A stretch of 12,367 nucleotides of DNA from DASPTR01 sp964475545 (GTDB lineage Archaea; Thermoproteota; Bathyarchaeia; Bathyarchaeales; Bathycorpusculaceae). Position numbers and translations under genes: made by a program. Every line of letters begins with the position of its first letter. Positions within the stretch are counted from its first letter, which is position 1. This document shows positions 1-6,994 of this stretch, in pieces. The DNA is taken from the NCBI GenBank assembly GCA_964475545.1, contig CAYYXF010000037.1:1-12367 (forward strand). Direction: 5' to 3'. The notes under the pieces are model-generated. The model ran no database searches. It was given only the letters and a program-made list of their open reading frames with translations, and was not told the origin of the DNA.

Positions 1-106
1 ACACCAAAACTGCAGGAAAGGACCGTGACTGAGAAGCAGGCCTAGCCAAACATGGCCCAGCCAACAATCCAAACATGACAAACAACCCGAACCCAAACAC
101 GAGCAC
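1..106 (-). CDS. Possible 5' end of a secreted or membrane protein, truncated by the window edge
   Basis: A minus-strand frame is open from a GTG at 106-104 to the left edge. It begins with about 20 strongly hydrophobic residues (VLVFGFGLFVMFGLLAG), followed by PCLARPASQS, which resembles a signal peptide with a small-residue cleavage region. An in-frame stop lies just upstream of the GTG, near position 129, so the start can only be this GTG, the GTG at 100 or the ATG at 76. No Shine-Dalgarno site is visible. An AT-rich element at 168-179 could be its TATA box. The strand is G/T-rich here, and such composition alone can produce Val/Leu/Phe/Gly codons, so this may be chance. I do not recognise a family. 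Confidence 0.25.
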   Translation of the reverse strand, partial: MLVFGFGLFVMFGLLAGPCLARPASQSRSFPAVLV

Positions 107-167
107 CCATACCAGCGCGCGCTTGCCTGGTTACCGTTTCGCTAGTTGATATCTAGAAGATTCCTAC

Positions 168-180
168 ATAAGTATTTATC
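168..180. promoter_or_regulatory. AT-rich TATA-like element between divergent frames
   Basis: The stretch ATAAGTATTTATC reads as a TATA-like box in both directions (TATTTATC on plus, ATAAATAC on minus). On the plus strand it would start transcription near 200-205, giving a leader of about 45 nt to the ATG at 251. On the minus strand it would serve the doubtful left-edge frame. It is assigned by composition and distance only. Confidence 0.3.
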
Positions 181-250
181 TAGTGAGAAAGCAGTTAAAG
201 TTATGGAGAGGGAGAAGGCAACATAGTACTTGAAAATATGGGAGGTGAGG

Positions 251-487
251 ATGGTGGAGATTTCAATAAACACAAAGCAAGCAATTGCAGTAATATGGAC
301 GATAATCGCCTTTGCCTTGTCTTTGATAGTAGTCTTGACCTTAGCCATGCCATATTATACTCCTTGGACTTCTGGGTCATGGGCGATGCTGATTGCTCTG
401 TTCTTCGCACTCATGCTGGTCATAACGCTTCCAGTGTATCTTCTCTTGGCTTTGTGGCAGATAGTATCTAGGTCAGACAATGCCTAG
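251..487 (+). CDS. Small two-helix membrane protein, function unknown
   Basis: A 78-residue protein with two hydrophobic segments, at about residues 10-32 (rich in Ile, Val, Ala and Leu) and 43-69, separated by a short PYYTPWTSGS turn. A short polar N-terminus and a polar SRSDNA tail flank the helices. I chose the ATG at 251 because GGAGGTGA at 241-248 lies directly upstream, with five bases between the GGAGG core and the ATG. This is one of the best ribosome-binding sites in the window. In-frame TTG (230) and GTG (245) starts would place that site inside or after the start. There is no cysteine, histidine cluster or recognisable motif, and no neighbour in the same direction until 2539, so it appears to be a single-gene unit. 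The hydropathy and ribosome site make it likely real; its role cannot be told from sequence. Confidence 0.6.
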   Translation: MVEISINTKQAIAVIWTIIAFALSLIVVLTLAMPYYTPWTSGSWAMLIALFFALMLVITLPVYLLLALWQIVSRSDNA

Positions 488-809
488 GACCATGGAAGTC
501 TGCCAACTTGGTCCTGACGAGCAAGAAGCAATACTCAGAGGGCACACTATTCCTCACTCTTCAAAACAAAGCAGGATCCTAGCAAGCTCAAGAAACGCCG
601 AAGGGCAACAAGGCAGTTGCCCATCATCATCCGATTTTTCAATACGATACTATTGTGCTGATTTGCAGCGCAAACATGGATTCAGTCCTCAGAATTGAGT
701 CATTTCGGTCTCATTTCTTCGAGCTTTTTTGTCAGAAGAATGGCCACTTTCTTATTCAATATCTTGTCCAAAATGCTCGATCGTTACAAAATGGTGGTAA
801 GTGTTACTG
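488..809. other. Gene-poor stretch between convergent genes
   Basis: No convincing gene is seen here. A 72-codon plus frame from an ATG at 480 overlaps the end of the preceding gene by eight bases, but it has no ribosome site, is serine-rich and resembles nothing known. A second plus frame stays open across most of the interval except for one TAG near 579. A six-T run at 725-730 is far from any stop codon. The stretch could be a decayed gene or plain spacer. Confidence 0.4.
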
Positions 810-2186
810 CTATACATGCGGGCGAGCCACTACAGTGAAAATGCGGCTTGGCGGTCTTTTTCTTCTGCGCCTCCTCAAATAGCCGATGAAGAGAAGCAGG
901 ATTAGACTTCCCATCAGGGCTATGATGAACATGAACAGGAGAAATATCCAATCTAGGGTGATGAATGGGAAGGAGGTTGAGAATATGATTACTGTTCCAT
1001 CTATGAAAGTGTTGTCGCCAATATCGATTTCTCCTTCAACTTTGTCTGCCACCCCTTTAATCACGTAGTTTCCAGTAGCTACACCGCTTGTATTCCACTC
1101 GAAAACGATGCTTGTGTCCATTTGTGGCACAAGACCAGTTATGGGTTCTTTGCTTATCAGAATGTTATCATAATACAGGGCAACATTGAAAGACTCTGTC
1201 TCGTTTCCCTTGTTTCTGACAGTCACGGTGATGTTTAATGTGTCACCGCTTACGACCGTCACGTTCCAAGGCCTAACTGCAATGACAGCAACGTCTCTCG
1301 TGATGATTTCGAATGTTGATGAAATGGATGGGCTGTACAGAACACCCCCATTTTCGGGAGGTGCAGTATACACAGCCGCCAAGATTGATGCCTGTCCAAG
1401 CGTAGCCGAGACTGGTATCTGCGAAGATGCAGGCACGTGCGTTATGCCCGGTTGAAAAACCTGGTTTTCAGTTTCTATATGAATTATCGGGTGACCAGTC
1501 GCATCTTGAACATCAATTGTTATCGTGCCCGATTTCGGGGTCATTGCAATGTTCTCGATAGTAAGGTTGAAAACGATCATTTCCTGTCTTAAGAAGCGCG
1601 TTTGAGGATTCAACTGAGCATTAAGAGTTGCGATATTGGTTATTCTGACCATGTAGCCAACATTAAAAGTCAGAGTGTCGACCACTGCCTGATCGCCAAT
1701 TTCAACGGTTGCAAGAGCAAACCATTTGCCGAAGATTTTGCCCTCGGGGTTTTCAGTGGGCCAAGGCAGTCGGAATGAGAAATTGGCTATTCCATCTAGG
1801 TCAGTACGAGATGATCCCGCTACTGTTATATTTTGATACGGGTTTGATGGTCCATTGACCAGGAAGGACACAAGCTTCTGTGCGACGGGAGCATCATTGT
1901 AGGTTACATTTGCGTACAGGATAACCAGTTCTTGCGGCTGAAAGGCATCACTTGACTGATTTATTCCCCTCCCATCAAAGGGAGCCTTCTGCGTGTACAA
2001 GTCAATAACTCTGCCTGAAGCGGCTCGCACTGCAGTAGGTCTTGTAGATTGGATGCACAAGGCAGTTAATGCTATTAGAAGTAGGATGGCTGCAGGGCGT
2101 GCCTTACGTGGTCTTTCTATGCTTTTAAGCATGCATTTCGATATGTGGATGGATGAGATCCGACCACGTGTTGATATTGCCAACAT
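810..2186 (-). CDS. Secreted, C-terminally anchored protein with CARDB-like domain
   Basis: A 458-residue predicted cell-surface protein. A basic segment followed by a hydrophobic run (about residues 32-45, PAAILLLIALTALC) and TAVRAAS looks like a Sec signal peptide. The ectodomain is rich in beta-forming and Asn-x-Ser/Thr sequences, which are potential N-glycosylation sites. Residues 298-400 (VAVIAVRPWNVTVVSGDTLN onward, with the pattern VxNKGNETESFxVxLYYDN and a closing DNTFIDG) match the CARDB immunoglobulin-like adhesion fold common in archaeal surface proteins. A single membrane helix at about 413-436 is followed by a stop-transfer cluster of Arg and Lys, leaving a short cytosolic tail. 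The family suggests an extracellular binding or scaffold role; the ligand is unknown. The start is uncertain: the ATG at 2132 (440 residues) gives a more typical signal peptide, and neither start has a clear Shine-Dalgarno site. The gene stands alone, convergent with 251-487. Confidence 0.8.
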   Translation of the reverse strand: MLAISTRGRISSIHISKCMLKSIERPRKARPAAILLLIALTALCIQSTRPTAVRAASGRVIDLYTQKAPFDGRGINQSSDAFQPQELVILYANVTYNDAPVAQKLVSFLVNGPSNPYQNITVAGSSRTDLDGIANFSFRLPWPTENPEGKIFGKWFALATVEIGDQAVVDTLTFNVGYMVRITNIATLNAQLNPQTRFLRQEMIVFNLTIENIAMTPKSGTITIDVQDATGHPIIHIETENQVFQPGITHVPASSQIPVSATLGQASILAAVYTAPPENGGVLYSPSISSTFEIITRDVAVIAVRPWNVTVVSGDTLNITVTVRNKGNETESFNVALYYDNILISKEPITGLVPQMDTSIVFEWNTSGVATGNYVIKGVADKVEGEIDIGDNTFIDGTVIIFSTSFPFITLDWIFLLFMFIIALMGSLILLLFIGYLRRRRRKRPPSRIFTVVARPHV

Positions 2187-2538
2187 TAGATGGCCCCGTT
2201 ACCGCTGTGAATCAGACAGTGCTGTCGTATCCGATTGAATAAGACTTGAGACACAGCGCTATTTAGTCTGGTATTCAATAATCTTCCATATTTCGGACTG
2301 CGATATGTTGTACCTGCTGAAACACAATGTTCTTGTCAGCTGATCTTGGCTGACGTGAAATCAGATTCGATCTTTCATTTGCATCCATGAATGTTCTATG
2401 AATCGCTCACTTGTCAGTGGTCAACGTTATTCATAGTCGAGGAACCCTGTATTCTTCCTAGGGTCGACAGACGCATAGTTAACATAAGCGACAATATCTT
2501 AGACGCTTACATCTGAAACAGTACAACACAACACATAA
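2187..2538. other. Non-coding interval between divergent genes
   Basis: This interval separates the minus-strand surface-protein gene from the plus-strand zinc-ribbon gene, so it should hold both promoters. A weak candidate for the minus gene is TAAATAG (complement of 2259-2265), which would give a leader of about 50 nt. No clear TATA box is seen 25-30 nt before 2539. A perfect 6-bp inverted repeat (GTCAGC/GCTGAC, 2335-2354, 8-nt loop) is the only notable structure. No gene-like frame was found. Confidence 0.4.
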
Positions 2539-2784
2539 ATGGGTCTCAAAGGTCTAGAAAGTTCGGGAAGCGGTTTGAGTCTAGAAGAGATTGAAGCTTT
2601 TCACAGGTCCCTAAAGAAATGTCCGAAATGCGATTCAAATGAGGGCTTCTGGCTTACAGCAAATCGCGAGAGAAGCTACGTTCAATGCAAACACTGCGGC
2701 ACAATCTTGGAGATATACGAAGTCTTCAAAGGGCCAGAAAAAAGCAAAGAGCTAAAAGGAATATTCAAAATAGTGAAATCATAA
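2539..2784 (+). CDS. Small zinc-ribbon protein
   Basis: An 81-residue protein with two CxxC knuckles, C28-P-K-C31 and C50-K-H-C53. They are 18 residues apart and form a classic zinc ribbon. The second knuckle continues into a beta-strand sequence (GTILEIYEVF), as in many archaeal zinc-ribbon domains. The N-terminal 25 residues are predicted helical (LSLEEIEAFHRSLKK), and the C-terminus is lysine-rich. Such proteins usually bind nucleic acids or act as small metal-binding adaptors; nothing here identifies a partner. No Shine-Dalgarno site precedes the ATG (the upstream bases are A/C-rich), so the transcript may be leaderless or nearly so, as is common in archaea. It is convergent with the opp operon, whose last gene ends 68 nt away. 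Confidence 0.75.
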   Translation: MGLKGLESSGSGLSLEEIEAFHRSLKKCPKCDSNEGFWLTANRERSYVQCKHCGTILEIYEVFKGPEKSKELKGIFKIVKS

Positions 2785-2851
2785 TCATGTCAGCTTCCAA
2801 TGCTATGCACGGGTTTGAACAGGCTCTTGCAGGGCAGTGAAGTGAGTTCTT

Positions 2852-4005
2852 TTATACTTCAACTTGAAAACAAGCTACAAAGTGACTGGGTGAAACAGGA
2901 ATCATTTCAGGTTCTTTCTCTGCGCAAGTCTTCTCTGCCTTCGGGCATCTTGTGTGGAAGCGGCATCCCGATGGCACGTTTATTGCTGATGGCACTTCTC
3001 CTTTGANNNNNNNNNNNNNNNNNNNNNNNNNNNNNNNNNNNNNNNNNNNNNNNNNNNNNNNNNNNNNNNNNNNNNNNNNNNNNNNNNNNNNNNNNNNNNN
3101 NNNNNNGTGTGGAAGCGGCATCCCGATGGCACGTTTATTGCTGATGGCACTTCTCCTTTGAGCTCGACGTCTTTTCGCTTGCGTTCTGGGTCCGGAACTG
3201 GTATAGCAAGAAGGAGTGCCTGAGTATACGGATGCATCGGATTCGAAAAAATCTCCTCCTTGTTTCCCATCTCAACGATCTTGCCAAGATACATTATCGC
3301 GATTCTGTCCGAAATGTACTTCGCAACAGCCAAGTCGTGTGTAACGAAGAGATAGGTCAGCCCAAGCTCTTTTCTAAAACCAAGCATTAAATCAATTATC
3401 GTCGTTCTAAGCGAAACGTCAATCATTGAGACGGGTTCATCAGCTATCATGAATTCTGGTTTCAAGATTATTGATCTTGCCAGCGCAACGCGTTGCCTTT
3501 GACCCCCGCTTAAATTCAGCGGATAAAGACCAATGAATTGCTCTGGCGGAGTCAATCCTACCTTTTCAAGCACTTCTGAAACCATTTTCATCTTTTCTTT
3601 ACCTTTTGCCATGCCGTAAATCTCCAAGGGATGACCAATTGAGTCGCCTATTCTCATCCTAGGGTTAAGTGATGCGTAGGGATCTTGGAAGATGATCTGC
3701 ATTTTCCGCCTGAGCATTCGGAGTTTCTCACCACGGAGCTTCGTAATATCCTCACCATCGAAGCATATCTTGCCAGAGGTTGGCTCAAGAAGCCTGACAA
3801 CGAGCCGTCCTGTCGTTGTCTTTCCGCAACCGCTTTCTCCAGCCAAGGTGAAGATTTCTCCTTTCTTTATGGAAAAGGTGACGTTGTCAACCGCTTTGAC
3901 GTAACTGGCTTTTCTGGCGAGCATTTGCTCTAGAAAGCTCTTCTGAACGGGGAAATATTTTTTCAGATTTTCTGCTTTTACGATTTCACTCAATATCGTT
4001 TGCAC
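2852..4005 (-). CDS. oppF: Peptide ABC importer ATPase OppF/DppF (interrupted by assembly gap)
   Basis: The second ATP-hydrolysing subunit of the peptide importer, at the cytoplasmic face. As written it contains 100 Ns (3007-3106) and a duplicated 55-bp block. Joining 4005-3107 directly to 2951-2852 gives 999 nt, an uninterrupted 332-residue protein of normal family length. Visible motifs in the repaired protein are Walker A GESGCGKT (56-63), Q-loop Gln107, signature LSGGQ (165-169), Walker B FMIADE (185-190) and switch His223. The C-terminal oligopeptide-transporter domain has Cys296, Cys302, Cys309 and Cys327; in some characterised dipeptide importers this four-cysteine cluster binds an iron-sulfur centre. 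The GTG start overlaps the end of oppD by 20 nt. A TTG at 3993, with AGGTG nine bases upstream, is an alternative start. It is the last gene of the operon. Confidence 0.93.
2952..3006. repeat. Left copy of exact 55-bp direct repeat flanking the N gap
   Basis: All 55 bases are identical to 3107-3161 and in the same orientation. The copy ends exactly where the Ns begin, which is the signature of two contig ends sharing a k-mer-length overlap that the scaffolder did not merge. Confidence 0.97.
3007..3106. other. Assembly gap of 100 Ns
   Basis: Exactly 100 Ns, the conventional placeholder for a gap of unknown size. It lies inside oppF. Because the flanks overlap by 55 bp, the true gap length is probably minus 55, meaning that no sequence is missing. 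Confidence 0.98.
3107..3161. repeat. Right copy of exact 55-bp direct repeat flanking the N gap
   Basis: Identical to 2952-3006. It begins at the first base after the Ns. It encodes, on the minus strand, the OppF residues just before the cysteine-rich C-terminus, and merging the two copies keeps the reading frame. Confidence 0.97.
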
Positions 4006-4966
4006 CTTCTTCTGGAGGCGAAAAGCACCTTACGAAGTGGTTGTTTCCAACGTTGACTAGAGACGGCTCTTTCGATTTGCATATTATTTTAGTGTTTTCG
4101 CAGCGGGGCCAGAAGCGGCACCCCTTGGGCGGATTGAGCATATTTGGAGGTGAACCCGGAATGGCTGAGAGTTTCTGGTCGGCCAATTCAATGTTAGGGA
4201 TGCTTCGCAAGAGTCCTTGCGTGTAGGGGTGTATGGGGTTCTTGTACAATTCTGTGCTGTCTGCGTATTCGACTATGTAGCCCCCGTACATGACGATGAT
4301 TCTGTCACACCTTTCCAAGATTATGCTCAGATCATGAGATATGAGGATAAGTGCCATGCCATAGGTTTTTCGTAAACTCTCCAGAAGGTCAAGAATTTTT
4401 GCTTGAACTATCACATCTAACGCTGTTGTCGGTTCATCGGCTATCACTAGGACCGGATTCAATGCTATTGCCAGACCTATCATTATGCGTTGTCTCATGC
4501 CTCCGCTGAACTGATGGGGATAATCGTTCATGCGCTCAGTCAATATGCCCAAGTTATTCAGTACAGTTTTGGCTCGTTCAAGAGCGTCCTCTTTCTTCGT
4601 GTTTGGTTCATGTGCCTGCATCAGCTCGACAAAGTGTGCCCCGATCTTCTTGACTGGGTTAAGTGAGGTCATGGGATCCTGGAAAATATAGGCTACTTTT
4701 TGACCTCTTATGGCGCGCATTCGGTCTTCGGACAGTTTCAGTACATCGGTTCCATCGATTTCTATTTGGCCTTTGACTATTCGACCTGGTATGGGGGTAA
4801 GTCGGATTATTGAAAGTCCAAGCGTGGACTTTCCTGAGCCTGATTCACCTGCGAGCCCTAGGGTTTCGCCTTTCTCTAGTGAGAAAGAAACGTCTTCAAC
4901 GGCGCGTACTGTCCCTCTGCTTGATCTGTAATCGACGGTTAGTGACTTGACTTCCAATAAGGGCAT
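3986..4966 (-). CDS. oppD: Peptide ABC importer ATPase OppD/DppD
   Basis: A 326-residue cytoplasmic ATPase that pairs with OppF to power peptide import. Motifs in order are Walker A GESGSGKS (40-47), Q-loop Gln96, a signature reading FSGGM (153-157) as is usual for this subunit, Walker B VLVIADE (172-178) and switch His211. The C-terminal oligopeptide-transporter domain carries Cys283, Cys289, Cys296 and Cys314, the same four-cysteine pattern as OppF. I chose the ATG at 4966 because GGTGA lies five bases upstream, directly after the oppC stop. A longer form from a TTG at 4987 is open but would overlap oppC and lacks a better ribosome site. The gene is ten bases behind oppC and overlaps oppF by 20, so translation within the operon is tightly linked. 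Confidence 0.95.
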   Translation of the reverse strand: MPLLEVKSLTVDYRSSRGTVRAVEDVSFSLEKGETLGLAGESGSGKSTLGLSIIRLTPIPGRIVKGQIEIDGTDVLKLSEDRMRAIRGQKVAYIFQDPMTSLNPVKKIGAHFVELMQAHEPNTKKEDALERAKTVLNNLGILTERMNDYPHQFSGGMRQRIMIGLAIALNPVLVIADEPTTALDVIVQAKILDLLESLRKTYGMALILISHDLSIILERCDRIIVMYGGYIVEYADSTELYKNPIHPYTQGLLRSIPNIELADQKLSAIPGSPPNMLNPPKGCRFWPRCENTKIICKSKEPSLVNVGNNHFVRCFSPPEEGANDIE

Positions 4967-4976
4967 TGTTCTCACC

Positions 4977-5879
4977 TTAGTCTTCAAGCTTCGGGTTTAG
5001 CAGTTCGCTTAGGCCTTCGCCGATGAATGTGAAACCTAATGCAAGTAGGATTATCATAATGCCTGGAAAGGTTATTACCCACCATCCGCCGCTGCTGAGA
5101 AGTTCTCGTCCCTTCGTAAGGTCGTAACCCCAATCGGGAATATCCACGGAGACTCCCAGCCCGATGAAGGTCAGGCCTGCAGCGGTGAGAACAGCGTCGG
5201 CAAAGTTCACTGTCAAAACTGTCACTATCGACGGGACAACGTTCGGAAGAACATAGCGGAGGAGTATTGTGTACCATTTTGCGCCTATTGAACGGGCAGC
5301 TTCAACGTACGTTAACTCCTTTATGCTCAAAACCTGGCTTCTCACTATCCTGAAATAAGATGGAATGTAGACGACAGCTATTGACAAAGCCATGTTAATA
5401 ACCCCAGGGCCCAGCACGGCAGCTATTGCAATTGCTATGACTAAACCCGGAAAGGCATAAACAGCATCAATGACCAGTGAAATGGCCTTGTCGAGATTTC
5501 CGCCGACATAGGAAGAGAAAAGCCCTATAGGCACACCTACAAGAAAGCAAACAAAGACAGAGATGGCAGAAACCTGAAGCATTACTGAACCGCCCAACAG
5601 GACTCTACTAAACATGTCTTGCCCCAAAGCAGTTGTTCCCATTGGAAACTGCAAACTGGGAGGGCTTCTGAGAGGGCCCACATTTGCTTTATTCGGGTCG
5701 CGCGGCGCTATCCATGGAGCAATAGCTGTCATGATAACCAACACTGCAACGATGACAATTCCAACGATCACCATCCATCCAGAAGGTCCTCGCTTGCTTA
5801 ATGACCTCAATTGAGGCAAAAGCCTTGCAAGAATGCTGCGCTTCACTCTTTTTTCGCTCATTTCCTCTTTCTCCATCAT
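4977..5879 (-). CDS. oppC: Peptide ABC importer permease OppC/DppC
   Basis: A 300-residue inner channel subunit. A basic cytosolic N-terminus (residues 1-32) precedes the first helix (about 34-56). An extracytoplasmic segment with PRDPNKANV and PMGTTALGQDMFSRVL follows, typical of this subunit, then five further helices. The ATPase-coupling EAA loop is at 193-213 (EAARSIGAKWYTILLRYVLPN), with the conserved EAA and the glycine seven residues after the first Glu. Its ATG overlaps the oppB stop (ATGA, 5876-5879), implying coupled translation. Alternative starts are the next codon (5876) and the ATG at 5861, which has GGAG nine bases upstream; the extra residues are polar and could be either real or untranslated. 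Length is normal for the family. Confidence 0.95.
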   Translation of the reverse strand: MMEKEEMSEKRVKRSILARLLPQLRSLSKRGPSGWMVIVGIVIVAVLVIMTAIAPWIAPRDPNKANVGPLRSPPSLQFPMGTTALGQDMFSRVLLGGSVMLQVSAISVFVCFLVGVPIGLFSSYVGGNLDKAISLVIDAVYAFPGLVIAIAIAAVLGPGVINMALSIAVVYIPSYFRIVRSQVLSIKELTYVEAARSIGAKWYTILLRYVLPNVVPSIVTVLTVNFADAVLTAAGLTFIGLGVSVDIPDWGYDLTKGRELLSSGGWWVITFPGIMIILLALGFTFIGEGLSELLNPKLED

Positions 5880-6916
5880 AGTCTTATTCTGGGATCAAGA
5901 TACGCGTAGAGAATATCTACGACTAGGCTTACCAGCGTTACAAATAGTCCAAACATGACCACGGCACCCTGAATAGCCGTGTAGTCCCTGAAGTTGATTC
6001 TATCAACTATGTATCTTCCCAGTCCCGGCCAAGAAAATGTTGTCTCCGTCAGAATTGCTCCGCCCAGAAGCAGGGCAAACTGCAGACCCATCATTGTTAA
6101 GATTGGTAGAAACGCATTTCTCAACGCATACCCAAACGTCACCGTGCTCTCTTTCAGCCCTCTTGCCTTCGCAGCAGTGACAAACTCGAGTCGAAAAGTC
6201 TCAAGCATGTTCGTTCTAGTTAATCTGATGAACACACCTGAAAGAATGATTCCGAGCGTGAGAGAAGGGAGCAATAGCGATTTGAATGACTCGACAAATT
6301 TCATCAAGTTTCCTTCAAGAAGGCTGTCAATCGTGTATAGACCTGTAATATGAGCCGGAGGCTGGACTGTTGGGCTTATCCGTAGGCCCGTTCGAAACCA
6401 GCCTAGATAAACGCCGAAGACTAATTGGAGGATTATTCCCAAAAAGAAAACTGGAATGGCATACGTGACTATTCCAAACCCTCTTATCAAGTGATCCCAC
6501 ACAGAGTTGTATGCTTTCGATGCTGCTACGCCGAGCAGTATTCCAATGACAGAGGCTATTATCATGGAGTAAATGGCAAGTTCCAACGTCGCTGGAAAAG
6601 CGGAGAATATTTGTCCTCCGACATCTTCAGTCGTCGTTTGCATGGATTTTCCAAGGTTCGGGTAGCCGTGCTGCAAGAGATATCCAATGTCAACTATGCC
6701 CCCAATGTAGTCAGCATATTGGGCCCACAATGGCTTATCTAATCCCAGAAGGTGTCTCATTTGCTCCATAGCTTCGGGGGTTGCTTTCTTCTCGAAATGG
6801 AGTGCAACCGGGTCGCCCGGTAAAACACGCATCATCACAAAGACTGCTGTGAGAAGCAGTAGGAGCGTGGGTATGGTCAGGATTATCCTCGTAATGATGT
6901 AAGAACGGAGACCCAT
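5876..6916 (-). CDS. oppB: Peptide ABC importer permease OppB/DppB
   Basis: A 346-residue channel subunit that forms a heterodimer with OppC. The N-terminal helix (about 7-29) is followed by the hallmark VLPGDPVAL, then the ATPEAMEQMRHLLGLDKPLWAQYADYI region characteristic of OppB/DppB. The EAA loop at 246-268 (VTAAKARGLKESTVTFGYALRNA) has Thr in place of the first Glu, which is common in this subunit. The protein ends in YAYLDPRIRL, another family mark. The ATG at 6916 is preferred because GGTG stands five bases upstream; an in-frame GTG at 6931 would add five residues. It is separated from oppA by 78 nt that hold a six-T run and an AT-rich patch, and it overlaps oppC by four bases. Confidence 0.95.
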   Translation of the reverse strand: MGLRSYIITRIILTIPTLLLLLTAVFVMMRVLPGDPVALHFEKKATPEAMEQMRHLLGLDKPLWAQYADYIGGIVDIGYLLQHGYPNLGKSMQTTTEDVGGQIFSAFPATLELAIYSMIIASVIGILLGVAASKAYNSVWDHLIRGFGIVTYAIPVFFLGIILQLVFGVYLGWFRTGLRISPTVQPPAHITGLYTIDSLLEGNLMKFVESFKSLLLPSLTLGIILSGVFIRLTRTNMLETFRLEFVTAAKARGLKESTVTFGYALRNAFLPILTMMGLQFALLLGGAILTETTFSWPGLGRYIVDRINFRDYTAIQGAVVMFGLFVTLVSLVVDILYAYLDPRIRL

Positions 6917-6948
6917 GACTACACCATGCACTGTATTCGTACTCGGGA

Positions 6949-6973
6949 TGTTATAAGATTTTACAGGAAAAAA
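6949..6973 (-). promoter_or_regulatory. oppA-oppB junction: T run and TATA-like patch
   Basis: On the minus strand, 22 nt after the oppA stop, six Ts (complement of 6968-6973) are followed within about 15 nt by ATCTTATAAC (complement of 6950-6959). The first could terminate some transcripts after oppA; the second could start transcripts carrying only oppBCDF. Both are weak signals read from composition and position. Confidence 0.3.
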
Positions 6974-6994
6974 TAGAGAGGGAGTTGGTTTTGG

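Noticed and set aside
46..77. Repeated CCAAACATG (46-54 and 69-77) as a repeat array
   Set aside because: There are only two copies of nine bases in A/C-rich sequence; no further units or regular spacing.
142..348. 68-codon minus frame with hydrophobic stretches
   Set aside because: Its hydrophobicity arises mostly as the antisense of the two-helix protein gene, which has the stronger start signal.
480..698. 72-codon plus frame after the small membrane gene
   Set aside because: It has no ribosome site, serine-rich unstructured sequence and no recognisable motif; it is probably chance.
655..882. 75-codon plus frame reaching into the surface-protein gene
   Set aside because: It overlaps the end of a well-supported minus-strand gene, has no ribosome site and its sequence is not protein-like.
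2335..2354. 6-bp inverted repeat as a terminator or operator
   Set aside because: It has no T run and no clear position relative to a promoter; an arm of six is expected by chance in this length.
2852..3121. A separate short gene or oppF pseudogene at the N gap
   Set aside because: It is a fragment created by the scaffold gap; the two pieces join in frame once the duplicate 55 bp is collapsed.
5994..6353. 119-codon plus frame opposite oppB
   Set aside because: It is antisense to a complete permease gene with family motifs; there is no independent start signal.
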